Below, one piece after another: positions 6,293-13,386 of a DNA stretch of 14,722 nt. This stretch comes from CAYXVF01 sp964468125 (GTDB lineage: Bacteria; Myxococcota; XYA12-FULL-58-9; CAYXVF01), in contig CAYXVF010000130.1 of the NCBI GenBank assembly GCA_964468125.1, forward strand, positions 1 through 14,722. Reading direction: 5' to 3'. Position 1 is the stretch's first letter. Each line of letters opens with the position of its first letter. Position numbers and translations under genes: made by a program. The notes under the pieces are model-generated. The model searched no databases, was not told where the DNA came from, and saw only the letters and a list, made by a program, of their open reading frames with translations.

Positions 6293-7385
6293 ACTCCACG
6301 GCCACACTCACCCGGTCCGGCGTCTTGGCGTTGCAGCTACCGAAGGACAGGTGGCAAGCGCCGGCTGTCTTGCACCGCTCCGAGCGCTCGCAGGCACCCG
6401 AGTCCGGAACCAAGCAGATTCCCGCGTGCAGCTCGCATCGACCCTCCGCGACGCAGCCGTAGGACTGCTCACAGCTGACGGCTTCAGCTCGACACTCACC
6501 GGCTACGGCCTGGCAACGGCCGTTCTTCTTGCAAGCCTCGGACTTTCTGCAGTCGACGTCGGAGGTCGCGAGGCAGCTCAAATCACCGCCAGTGCAGGTC
6601 CCCAGGCGCCGGCAGTCGAGCTGCGAGCGACAATGCTCGTCGGTCACCGATCCAAAGAACGCGCGCCCCCGGAGCAGCTGGTTGCGTGCCAGGAGGATCG
6701 TCTCGAGTCCTTCGTGCTCGAGCCCTGCGTATGCTTCGACGACTGCTTCGACCAGGGCGAGCTTCTTTGACGGATCATTTATACTGCGACTCAAGAACGA
6801 AACGACCCGAGGATAGAGTCGCTCGAAGTTCGCCCGCTCTCGACCGGGACGCGGCCGTCGTACCTTGAAGGGTGAACGGACGCGGTAGGTCGAACGAATC
6901 GCCCCCACCTGCTCTAGGAGCAGGCCCACATCGCGGTCGAGGAGCTCCCGCGCGCTCGAAATCGATCCGATTCGGGTTTTGACCATCCCTTCGCGCTCGA
7001 CCATCGTGAGCTCGAAGCGGCGCGCCTCGTCGAGCCGCAGCTGAAAGAGAACGTCCACCCCTAGACTGGCGGTGGCACCACGCGCGTGCGTCGGCGTGTC
7101 GGTTCGGAGGACGAGGCCCCGCGAGGCGAGCTCCTGGCGCGCCTCCCACGGTAGCATCAGGCGGTAGCGACCGCTCTCCAGGAGCAGACGTGTCGCCATC
7201 CCTTCGAGCTCTCGGGCGCGCTCCGGCGAGGCCGAGCGATCGTCGATCGGAAGGAGTGCCGCAACCTTCGGCGCCTCGAAGACCTCGAAGCTCTCCTCAT
7301 CCTGTGCGCGCAGCTCCGGCGCAAATACAATACAGGTCAGGGTCGCGGTGAGTCCCGCGACCACTCTCCAGTCGTCCCTCAGCAT
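6276..7385 (-). CDS. Secreted protein with TolB/CsgG-like N-terminal domain and four Cys4 repeats
   Basis: A 369-residue protein with a signal peptide (about 1-27, ending LRA before QDEES). The N-terminal domain (about 37-165) contains VAALLPIDDRS and GVDVLFQLRLDEA. This is the strand pattern of periplasmic TolB-N/CsgG/LpoB-like domains, so it may share a fold with the C-terminal part of the lipoprotein at 10023. A helical stretch follows (about 200-240). The C-terminus (about 252-351) holds four tandem repeats, each exactly C-x5-C-x5-C-x6-C, with repeat period 26-27; 16 cysteines suggest two disulfides per repeat outside the cytoplasm. I chose ATG 7385 over the upstream in-frame start at 7487. 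It begins the signal peptide and has GAGGG 7 bases upstream, while the 34-residue extension would bury the signal. The function is unknown. Its 3' end overlaps the decayed NTPase gene. Confidence 0.82.
   Translation of the reverse strand: MLRDDWRVVAGLTATLTCIVFAPELRAQDEESFEVFEAPKVAALLPIDDRSASPERARELEGMATRLLLESGRYRLMLPWEARQELASRGLVLRTDTPTHARGATASLGVDVLFQLRLDEARRFELTMVEREGMVKTRIGSISSARELLDRDVGLLLEQVGAIRSTYRVRSPFKVRRPRPGRERANFERLYPRVVSFLSRSINDPSKKLALVEAVVEAYAGLEHEGLETILLARNQLLRGRAFFGSVTDEHCRSQLDCRRLGTCTGGDLSCLATSDVDCRKSEACKKNGRCQAVAGECRAEAVSCEQSYGCVAEGRCELHAGICLVPDSGACERSERCKTAGACHLSFGSCNAKTPDRVSVAVESKAVP
6333..6632 (-). repeat. Coding region for four tandem C-x5-C-x5-C-x6-C repeats
   Basis: The cysteines of the protein encoded at 7385-6276 fall in four blocks with identical internal spacing (5, 5 and 6 residues between Cys). 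Cys-to-Cys steps between blocks are 8, 7 and 8 residues. Outside the cysteines the blocks share a Gly before the third or fourth Cys but otherwise differ, so the duplication is old and the spacing has been kept by selection. Confidence 0.85.
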
Positions 7386-7392
7386 TTCACAT

Positions 7393-7397
7393 CCCTC
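7393..7397 (-). promoter_or_regulatory. Ribosome-binding site GAGGG for the cysteine-repeat gene
   Basis: GAGGG on the minus strand, 7 bases before ATG 7385. This site, together with the signal peptide that begins at 7385, decides the start. Confidence 0.6.
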
Positions 7398-7666
7398 GTA
7401 AACGTCGCCGAAGCAGGCGCCGCCAACTCGCTTATCGGCGTCGTGCGCCGATGGGTCGCGTGAAAACCGGGGCGATGCCGTTGTCACTGTCCGAGGTGTC
7501 TCAGATTTTTGCCGCCAGAACGCGCAACGCGTGATGCCGTCGACCGATACGTTCGATGAGGCGCATCAGGCCTCGGCCATTCAATACATCGCAGGCGGTC
7601 ACGAGCAGCGCTCCTAGGCATGGGGAGCGGCATGCAACCGCCACTGACTACCCGACACGAGCCGCC

Positions 7667-7671
7667 GGGAG
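7667..7671 (+). promoter_or_regulatory. Ribosome-binding site GGGAG for the His-Cys dyad protein
   Basis: GGGAG lies 7 bases before ATG 7679. The upstream in-frame ATG at 7556 has no such site, so 7679 is preferred. Confidence 0.5.
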
Positions 7672-7678
7672 CGTGGAG

Positions 7679-9901
7679 ATGCCAACATCCGTTTCTTCCT
7701 CGGAACGCCTCTGGGGCGCATTGCGTGACGCGTACTACGATGACGCGACGCCGGGCCGGTTCTCTGCGCAGGAATGGCAGGAAAACCTCAAGCCCGCGCT
7801 CGAAGCCGCGACGGATTTGAACGACGAGTCGCTGCAGCTCCTCCGCGCCCTGAGCGTTTGGAACCTCACGGACCCCACCGCGCGCGAATCGATTCGCCGA
7901 TGGCTCGCAACGGAGAGTCCAAAATACCTACCAGGCAAAACGAGCAAGGGCGCCCTCCCCATCGTCGAGTCGGGTCGGGACGCGGTGTTTTTGCGACGCG
8001 ATGGCGTGTTCACGAGCGATGCAACGGGTGAGGCGCCAGCGGACCTCGCGGGTGTCGCATCCGCCCTGTACCGGGCAGCGAAGTTCGTCGAGGGGGGCTT
8101 TCGCAGCAAAGACCCGGTCACCTTGTTCGGCAAAGAGCACATCGACCTCGAGCTGAAGGAGAAGGCTTTCGCCCAGCTCGAAAAGGCGATGGAGATCGAC
8201 GTCAGCGACTTCGCGATTCCTCAAAGGCAGCAGCTGCGCGCGAGCGTCGGAGCACTGCTCATCGACCTTCTGCGCACTCTGCCCTCGAGTGGCAACCGTG
8301 CGGCAGGGCTTCAAAGCAAGGTGTTCAATGCGATTCAGAGTCTACTCTGGAGCGATGGGACACCGCCGGTGACGCGGCACATTCTCACGGGACAGATGCA
8401 GTCGCGTGACATCCTCGTGGGCCTTCGTCCGGAACAACGCGCGATCAACGACCAAGCGTTGAAAACCATCGCTCCCGAGCACCCTATGGACTACGGAAAG
8501 CTCGCTCGCCGGGCGGCGGCGAATGGCGCCATCGAGCTCAACGTTCACGACACCGTGGGTCATGGCGAAGGATTTCTGGCGGGCTTCGGCCTGAACCTGC
8601 AGCGCGACGGATGGCGTCTGGTGGAGGGCTCCCTCCCTCGCGGTCCGGCGAAATACGTCCTCGAGCTCGACGCTGACGATCCCCGCAACGCTTGGGGGGT
8701 TCCGTTCGTGGTCAATTACACGCTCCAGTACGAAAACGGGCACGACATCTACGAGAAGATGGGCGACCGGAACATCGATATCGTCGCCTATGGAGGGCAC
8801 TCGAATCTCGGCCGAAACAAACTCAACTCCCTTCGCAATGCACCGAAGCAACAGGGAGACAAGCTCATCTTGAGCGACTCTTGCGCCAACGCCGACGGGA
8901 TGGACGCGGAGTACGCGCACTACCCGCACGCTCAGAATCTCGCGTCGAATCAATCGACCTACTTCCGAGTTCGCAACCATCCCGAGTACGGCAAGATCGC
9001 CTACGAGTCGGAAGGCTACTCGATGAAGATGACCGTGCTCGACGGCATCATCGGCAAGAAAAACTGGAAGTCGATCGGTGACGATCTCGAGCGACGGGCG
9101 AATTGGTGGGGCCACGGCACGTCGAACAACTGGATAACACCGGACTCCTGGAAGCGCCGCTTCCGCGAAGTCGATGGCGACAACGACGGCATCAGTGATC
9201 TCTTTGACATGTTGCCGAGCTTCAACACTTTCGACGTGGAAGCCGATACCGCGGCGGAATTCGACCTCGTGATTCCGGACATTCCGGCGGACGAGATCAC
9301 GGCGAACCGCGCATTCCAGGCCACACGGGCACTGAACAGCTTCGTCAATTACAACCCCGTTCTCAGCGACAATGTTTGGCGGGACGTGATCGGCGACTCG
9401 CAAGGCATCTACTTCCAAGCGAAAGAAGGCGACACGGAGCTCGTTCGATTCCGCAAGGTTGCCTCACCAGACGGCAAACCCGCGCTGGCCGTGCAATTCA
9501 GCTCTGCCCTGGCGGACATGTCGGTAGAGGCGCTGCGCTTTGTCCTGTTTCACGAATACGTCATGCACGAACACGGGAAGCGCGATCTCGGCCGGGGCGT
9601 CTCAAACGAAGAGGCAAAGGTGATGGCGGTGCTCTTCGCGGCCTCGTCACTGAAGTACGACATGGGCTGGCGCGATAGTCAGATTTTCGACCGGGCGAAG
9701 TCGCTGTTGAACATTCCCGGCGGAATCGACCTCTGGGGGCTAAATGCGGCCCTCGACGAGGCAGACACTGAACGGCACAACTACATGGGCGACATGCCAG
9801 CGGTCAAAAAGCTGATGGCCGAGTATGCGCAAAACGGTGTGGCTGAGGCGCTGAAGGACCCGAAAGCGAGTCGGCCACAGACCCCCGCCCGAGCGGCCTG
9901 A
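7679..9901 (+). CDS. Putative caspase/gingipain-like (clan CD) cysteine peptidase with calcium-binding-type motif
   Basis: A 740-residue protein with no recognised named family. The N-terminal third is helical, with no signal peptide or membrane segment. The central region has a hydrophobic strand ending IDIVAYGGHSNLG (His374) and, 28 residues later, a second strand LILSDSC (Cys402). This strand-His ... strand-Asp-Ser-Cys order matches clan CD peptidases (caspase, gingipain, clostripain types), where His and Cys form the catalytic dyad. At 499-507 a DGDNDGISD motif matches thrombospondin type-3 or EF-hand-like calcium loops. Near the C-terminus HEYVMHEH (625-632) resembles a metal site but has three residues, not two, between Glu and His. 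Start 7679 has GGGAG 7 bases upstream; the in-frame ATG at 7556 would add 41 residues without character. It diverges from the cysteine-repeat gene. It could be a self-processing surface factor or regulated protease. Activity is unproven. Confidence 0.75.
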   Translation: MPTSVSSSERLWGALRDAYYDDATPGRFSAQEWQENLKPALEAATDLNDESLQLLRALSVWNLTDPTARESIRRWLATESPKYLPGKTSKGALPIVESGRDAVFLRRDGVFTSDATGEAPADLAGVASALYRAAKFVEGGFRSKDPVTLFGKEHIDLELKEKAFAQLEKAMEIDVSDFAIPQRQQLRASVGALLIDLLRTLPSSGNRAAGLQSKVFNAIQSLLWSDGTPPVTRHILTGQMQSRDILVGLRPEQRAINDQALKTIAPEHPMDYGKLARRAAANGAIELNVHDTVGHGEGFLAGFGLNLQRDGWRLVEGSLPRGPAKYVLELDADDPRNAWGVPFVVNYTLQYENGHDIYEKMGDRNIDIVAYGGHSNLGRNKLNSLRNAPKQQGDKLILSDSCANADGMDAEYAHYPHAQNLASNQSTYFRVRNHPEYGKIAYESEGYSMKMTVLDGIIGKKNWKSIGDDLERRANWWGHGTSNNWITPDSWKRRFREVDGDNDGISDLFDMLPSFNTFDVEADTAAEFDLVIPDIPADEITANRAFQATRALNSFVNYNPVLSDNVWRDVIGDSQGIYFQAKEGDTELVRFRKVASPDGKPALAVQFSSALADMSVEALRFVLFHEYVMHEHGKRDLGRGVSNEEAKVMAVLFAASSLKYDMGWRDSQIFDRAKSLLNIPGGIDLWGLNAALDEADTERHNYMGDMPAVKKLMAEYAQNGVAEALKDPKASRPQTPARAA

Positions 9902-9930
9902 GCTCACGACTTCCTCTCTCCTCTGATCCT

Positions 9931-9962
9931 GGGCGGGTCGTCGGTGCTCCGGCGGCCCGCTC
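9931..9962 (+). terminator. Very stable hairpin after the His-Cys dyad protein gene
   Basis: GCGGGTCGTCGG (9933-9944) pairs with CCGGCGGCCCGC (9949-9960) around a 4-base TGCT loop, with two G-U pairs as RNA. Two more pairs (9931/9962, 9932/9961 as G-U) extend it to 14. It lies 30 bases after a stop codon. There is no U-run behind it, so it may be a weak or factor-assisted terminator, or a structured leader of the next gene. A strong AGGAGGAG follows at 9964-9971. Confidence 0.5.
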
Positions 9963-9963
9963 T

Positions 9964-10010
9964 AGGAGGAGAAAGCACATCCGGTGGTCTCCGCCGTGGA
10001 AAACGGGTAA
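9964..10010 (+). promoter_or_regulatory. Orphan ribosome-binding site with possible 8-codon leader peptide
   Basis: AGGAGGAG at 9964-9971 is the strongest Shine-Dalgarno match in this part of the window, but no ATG follows it. GTG at 9984 opens a short frame (VVSAVENG) ending at TAA 10008-10010, in the same frame as the lipoprotein that starts 12 bases later at GTG 10023. It may be a leader peptide that feeds ribosomes into the weakly initiated lipoprotein gene. It could also be chance or a sequence error. Spacing from AGGAGGAG to GTG is 12 bases, longer than ideal. Confidence 0.25.
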
Positions 10011-10022
10011 ACCGTTGGAACC

Positions 10023-11894
10023 GTGGGACGTGCGCTCTCAATCGCCGTGCTGGTCTTGGCGTCACTCGCTGGCTGCGCCATCACCGAGAACGTTTACGTC
10101 AAGGACGGCGAGACCTATGGCACCATCGACGGAGCCTTTCGCGGGCGCTGGTACAACTACTACGAACGCGGCGTATCCTACCTGGATGGGGCCTATTTCG
10201 GTGAGGCCATCGCGGACTTCGAGCGAGCCCTGGCACTTCGCCCGCGGGACCAGCGGCGCGCGCGCACCTACGGTCTGCACTTCATCGACTACTTTCCGAA
10301 CCGTGAGCTGGGCATTGCCTTGCTCGGCAAGGGAGACCCCATCGCCGCGCTCGAAGTCCTCGAACGCTCGCTCCTTCACGTGGATTCCGGCCGCGCCGAG
10401 TACTTTTTCAACCGCGCCACCCGCGAAAAGCTCTCGAGCGAGGGGGTCGAGGACGCTCGAGGCCCCCTCATCGAAGTTCCAGGCCTCGACGGGTCGCTCC
10501 AAAAAGCCTCGAGCGTCGAGCTACTGGGCGCAGTGCGCGATTCCAGCGGCGTGCGCCAGGTCAAGGTGAACGGCCGGGTCGTGCTGCTTCCCACCGCGCG
10601 TCCGGTCTACGACCTGAGCGAATCGCTGATTCTCGGTCCGGGTCAGCACACGGTTCGCCTCGAGGCCTGGGACCTCTTCGACAACTACACCCGGAAGGAC
10701 GTTCAGATCGTCGTGGACCCGTCACCTCCGCGGATCGCCGTTCGGGATCTCCTCGAGGATCGCGGGTCCACGGTGCTCGCCCTGAGCTTCGAGGATGACG
10801 CGGGGCTGGCGTCGGTTCGTGTCAACGAGGACGTGCTCGAGGTGCCGGCGGGTGAGACGCGCTTTGAGGCGCAGGTACCGGTCGAGGGCGACCAAGCCGT
10901 GCTGAGTGCCGAGGATCGGGCCGGGAACCGAAGCGAGCAAACCCTCGTCCTCGCGGAGCTTCGCGCGGCGCTCTCGGAGCAGGACGCATCACCCCCGCGC
11001 ATCGCGGTCGCCGCGCCCCCTCCGCGCTCGGTCAGCGACCGCGTCTTCATCGACGGCACCGTCAGCGACCGGGGCACGCTCTCCTCCCTCACGATCAACG
11101 GCGTCGAAATCGCCACCGCCGGACGCAGAAGTCTCTACCTACGCGAAGCGGTCGCCCTCGCGCTCGGCGAGAACACGATCACGGTCGTCGCCAGAGACGA
11201 CGCGGGCCGCGAATCGACGAAGGTGTTCACCGTGCTCCGCGAACCCGGGCCGCTCGAAGCGAAGGATGCTCGCCTGTCGATCGCGATGGCCCCGTTTGTC
11301 GAGCGTAGCGACTCCGCGGAGAGCCCCCGCTCCGCGGTCGAGCAGAATCTCGAGAACGCCTTGGTGGAGCAGCGACGCTTCTTCATTCTGGACCGTTCGC
11401 AAGTCGATGCTCTCGTCACCGAATGGCAGCTCGTCGCCACAGACCTCGCAGACGACGGGCCCTCGCTCGTGCGCCTCGGCGAAGAGCTTGCATCAGACGT
11501 GACGCTCCTCGGGCGCGTAGAAGAGCGCGGCGTGGGTCTCGAAGTTTATACTCGCTTGGTCAGCACGGACAGTCAGCAGATCCTCCTGGAAAAGGACGTC
11601 TACGTCGAAGAGGTGACTCTCTCCGAGCTCAGAGACCTACTCGACGGGCTCGCTCTAAAGCTCCAAGCGGGCCTGCCGCGGTTGCGAGGCACGGTGATTT
11701 CCGTGGCCGCAGAAGAGCTCGCGATTCAGATGCCCGACGGGCAGATCCTCCCCGCCGGCGCGCCGCTGTTGCTCATCCAGGGCGAGACCGAGATCGTGGG
11801 ATCGGCGGTCGTCGAGTCGACGGCGCCTGACCGACTCTCGGCGAGAACGCTCTCAGGCGAGGCACCGGAGAAAGCGACGGTGATCGTCAAATGA
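10023..11894 (+). CDS. Outer-envelope lipoprotein: TPR, Ig-like domains and CsgG/FlgT-like C-terminus
   Basis: A 623-residue lipoprotein: signal peptide with lipobox LAGC, lipidated Cys18. Residues about 41-140 form TPR-like helices (GAYFGEAIADFERALALRPR at 56-75). Then come three Ig-like beta-domains (about 165-232, 240-312 and 322-407), each with a variant of LxGxVxDxxG...VxVNG and a closing AxDxxGN. From about 416 a periplasmic CsgG/LpoB-type domain begins (LSIAMAPFVERSD, LENALVEQRRFFILDRSQVD, DVTLLGRVE). The last part (RGTVISVAAEELAIQMPDGQ, LPAGAPLLLI) resembles the C-terminal SH3-like domain of FlgT. CsgG-family proteins form or assist outer-membrane export channels. GTG 10023 is the only reasonable start, because a TAA at 10008 closes the frame upstream; its ribosome-binding site is weak. 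It overlaps the following barrel gene by ATGA, so the two products are coupled and probably interact. Exact role unknown. Confidence 0.85.
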   Translation: MGRALSIAVLVLASLAGCAITENVYVKDGETYGTIDGAFRGRWYNYYERGVSYLDGAYFGEAIADFERALALRPRDQRRARTYGLHFIDYFPNRELGIALLGKGDPIAALEVLERSLLHVDSGRAEYFFNRATREKLSSEGVEDARGPLIEVPGLDGSLQKASSVELLGAVRDSSGVRQVKVNGRVVLLPTARPVYDLSESLILGPGQHTVRLEAWDLFDNYTRKDVQIVVDPSPPRIAVRDLLEDRGSTVLALSFEDDAGLASVRVNEDVLEVPAGETRFEAQVPVEGDQAVLSAEDRAGNRSEQTLVLAELRAALSEQDASPPRIAVAAPPPRSVSDRVFIDGTVSDRGTLSSLTINGVEIATAGRRSLYLREAVALALGENTITVVARDDAGRESTKVFTVLREPGPLEAKDARLSIAMAPFVERSDSAESPRSAVEQNLENALVEQRRFFILDRSQVDALVTEWQLVATDLADDGPSLVRLGEELASDVTLLGRVEERGVGLEVYTRLVSTDSQQILLEKDVYVEEVTLSELRDLLDGLALKLQAGLPRLRGTVISVAAEELAIQMPDGQILPAGAPLLLIQGETEIVGSAVVESTAPDRLSARTLSGEAPEKATVIVK

Positions 11895-13261
11895 AACGCG
11901 CCCTCCTCTTCGCGACCGCCGCCATGGTGGGTTGGGCCACGCAAGCACGGGCCCAGGTGGGCAGCAACATCCCGGTGGAGTTTGGCTCGTCTCCGAACCC
12001 CGTCGGCTCGGGAGCACGTGCGCTCGGCATCGGAAGCGCCTTCATCGCCACCGCCGATGATGCGACCGCAGCCTCCTGGAACCCGGGCGCCCTCATCGTG
12101 CTCGAATCGCCGGAGGCCTCCTTGGTCTACTCGTTCAAGAATCGTCGCGAGGCGTTTTCCGGTATCGGCGTCACGCCGGACAACGAGATCCAACAGGTGA
12201 GCTACGGTGACCTCAACTATTTTTCCGCCGCCTACCCCTTCAAGATCGGGAGCCGCTACTTCGTCGCGTCGCTGAATTTTCAGTCGCTCATCGACTACGA
12301 CAAGGACCAGCGAAAGACCTACTTCACCTCCATTCCCGCTTCTACGGGCGTGCCGAGCCTGCGTGCGGAAACGGAAGTCCGCTTTCGGCAGCGCGGATCG
12401 CTGAAGGCGATCTCGCCTGCCTTGGCCTTTCAGCTCGCCCCGAACCTCGCCGTCGGTTTCACCCTCAACATTTCCACGAGCAAGCTCGGCTTCGGAAACG
12501 GCTGGCAGCAGATAGAGAGCTATGCACGGTCGGCACAGCTCGGCACCAACCCCCTGAGCGACCGCTTCGAGCTCCGAGAACGCAACGATTTTGACGGCTA
12601 TGGCGCGAACGCGGGTGTCCTCTGGGACATCACTCCACAATGGACCCTCGGGGCCGTGGTCAAGACCCCGATGTTCGGAAATCTGACCCGAGAGATCCGC
12701 CGCTTCGAGCGAAACGGCGAGGAGCTCTTGGACGTACCGCTCGAGCTCAGCGAATCATACCGTTTGCCGCCGAGCTACGGACTAGGCGTAGCCTACCGTT
12801 ACTCAGACGCGCTGACCCTGAGCGGCGACGTCTACCAAACGCTCTGGGGGCTCTTCAGGCAGGAAAAGACGGACCCCCTTTCCGGCGAGAGCGCGGTCAT
12901 CAACCCGATCAACGCCCGCCCCTACGACGACGCGAATGTCGATCGGATCACGCAGATCCATCTCGGCGCCGAATACCTGTTCATCTTTCCGCGGACGGTG
13001 GTCCCGGTGCGTGGCGGCCTGTTCTACGACCCGGAGCCCGGCGATGGGAGTACCTCGCATTTTTTTGGCTTCGCACTCGGAACGGGAATTTCGATCTGGA
13101 ACGATTGGGTCGTCGACATCGCCTATCAGGGTCGATTCTCCAGCAACGCCCGCACAGACCTCGTCCGGGTCGACGGACAGACGGATGGCACCGCTTCCCC
13201 GCGCAGTGGAGCGGGGTGGCAGAACCTGCTCTACCTGAGCACGATCTACCACTTCGAGTGA
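11891..13261 (+). CDS. FadL/PorV-type outer-membrane beta-barrel protein
   Basis: A 456-residue protein with a signal peptide (about 1-21, ending ARA before QVGSN). It then has the family's N-terminal signature NPVGSGARALGIGSAFIATA followed by DDATAASWNPGAL (about 36-69), typical of the OmpP1/FadL/TodX and PorV outer-membrane proteins. The remainder is made of alternating amphipathic strands with aromatic girdle residues and short turns, and the chain ends in a strand closing with His-Phe-Glu. FadL proteins carry hydrophobic compounds across the outer membrane; PorV is a type IX secretion shuttle. No other type IX genes are visible here, so neither role can be chosen. It starts inside the stop region of the lipoprotein gene (ATGA at 11891-11894), so it is translationally coupled. 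That suggests a lipoprotein-barrel complex. Confidence 0.88.
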   Translation: MKRALLFATAAMVGWATQARAQVGSNIPVEFGSSPNPVGSGARALGIGSAFIATADDATAASWNPGALIVLESPEASLVYSFKNRREAFSGIGVTPDNEIQQVSYGDLNYFSAAYPFKIGSRYFVASLNFQSLIDYDKDQRKTYFTSIPASTGVPSLRAETEVRFRQRGSLKAISPALAFQLAPNLAVGFTLNISTSKLGFGNGWQQIESYARSAQLGTNPLSDRFELRERNDFDGYGANAGVLWDITPQWTLGAVVKTPMFGNLTREIRRFERNGEELLDVPLELSESYRLPPSYGLGVAYRYSDALTLSGDVYQTLWGLFRQEKTDPLSGESAVINPINARPYDDANVDRITQIHLGAEYLFIFPRTVVPVRGGLFYDPEPGDGSTSHFFGFALGTGISIWNDWVVDIAYQGRFSSNARTDLVRVDGQTDGTASPRSGAGWQNLLYLSTIYHFE

Positions 13262-13386
13262 CCTGGCTCCGAAAGGTAAGAAACGCGTTTACGTGTGATT
13301 CCTCGCACTGATCAGCGCCCGAGGCCCTGCTAAATTGGCCGGGAAGGGCAGCGACGGACCGAGGATCGGGAGAGAGCACAGCAACG

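Larger units (their letters stand above)
7386..7678. other. Divergent intergenic region
   Basis: About 290 bases lie between two divergent genes when the better-supported starts are used. Both frames can be extended into it (to 7487 on minus, 7556 on plus), but neither extension has protein character. Promoters for both genes must lie here. The only candidate I see is TTGTCA (7481-7486), a 17-base spacer and a poor GATTTT -10 on the plus strand. I do not annotate it as a promoter. Confidence 0.5.

Noticed and set aside
7385..7487. Upstream start at 7487 for the cysteine-repeat protein
   Set aside because: It would bury the signal peptide under 34 residues without character; ATG 7385 has a better ribosome-binding site.
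7481..7509. Sigma-70-like promoter TTGTCA - 17 bases - GATTTT
   Set aside because: The -35 is fair but the -10 matches only half of the consensus; not strong enough to annotate.
8342..9418. Minus-strand open frame opposite the peptidase-like gene
   Set aside because: Val/Arg-rich shadow with no domain or ribosome-binding site; the plus-strand frame shows motifs and continuous protein character.
9551..9574. HEYVMHEH as a zinc-protease HExxH site
   Set aside because: There are three residues between Glu and the next His, so it is not the HExxH motif.
11891..13261. Type IX secretion system (PorV) assignment
   Set aside because: Only the barrel signature resembles PorV; no other type IX components are visible and the FadL family explains it equally well.
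13324..13349. Terminator between the barrel and beta-helix genes
   Set aside because: Only a 5-bp GCCCT/AGGGC pairing with a wide loop and no U-run.
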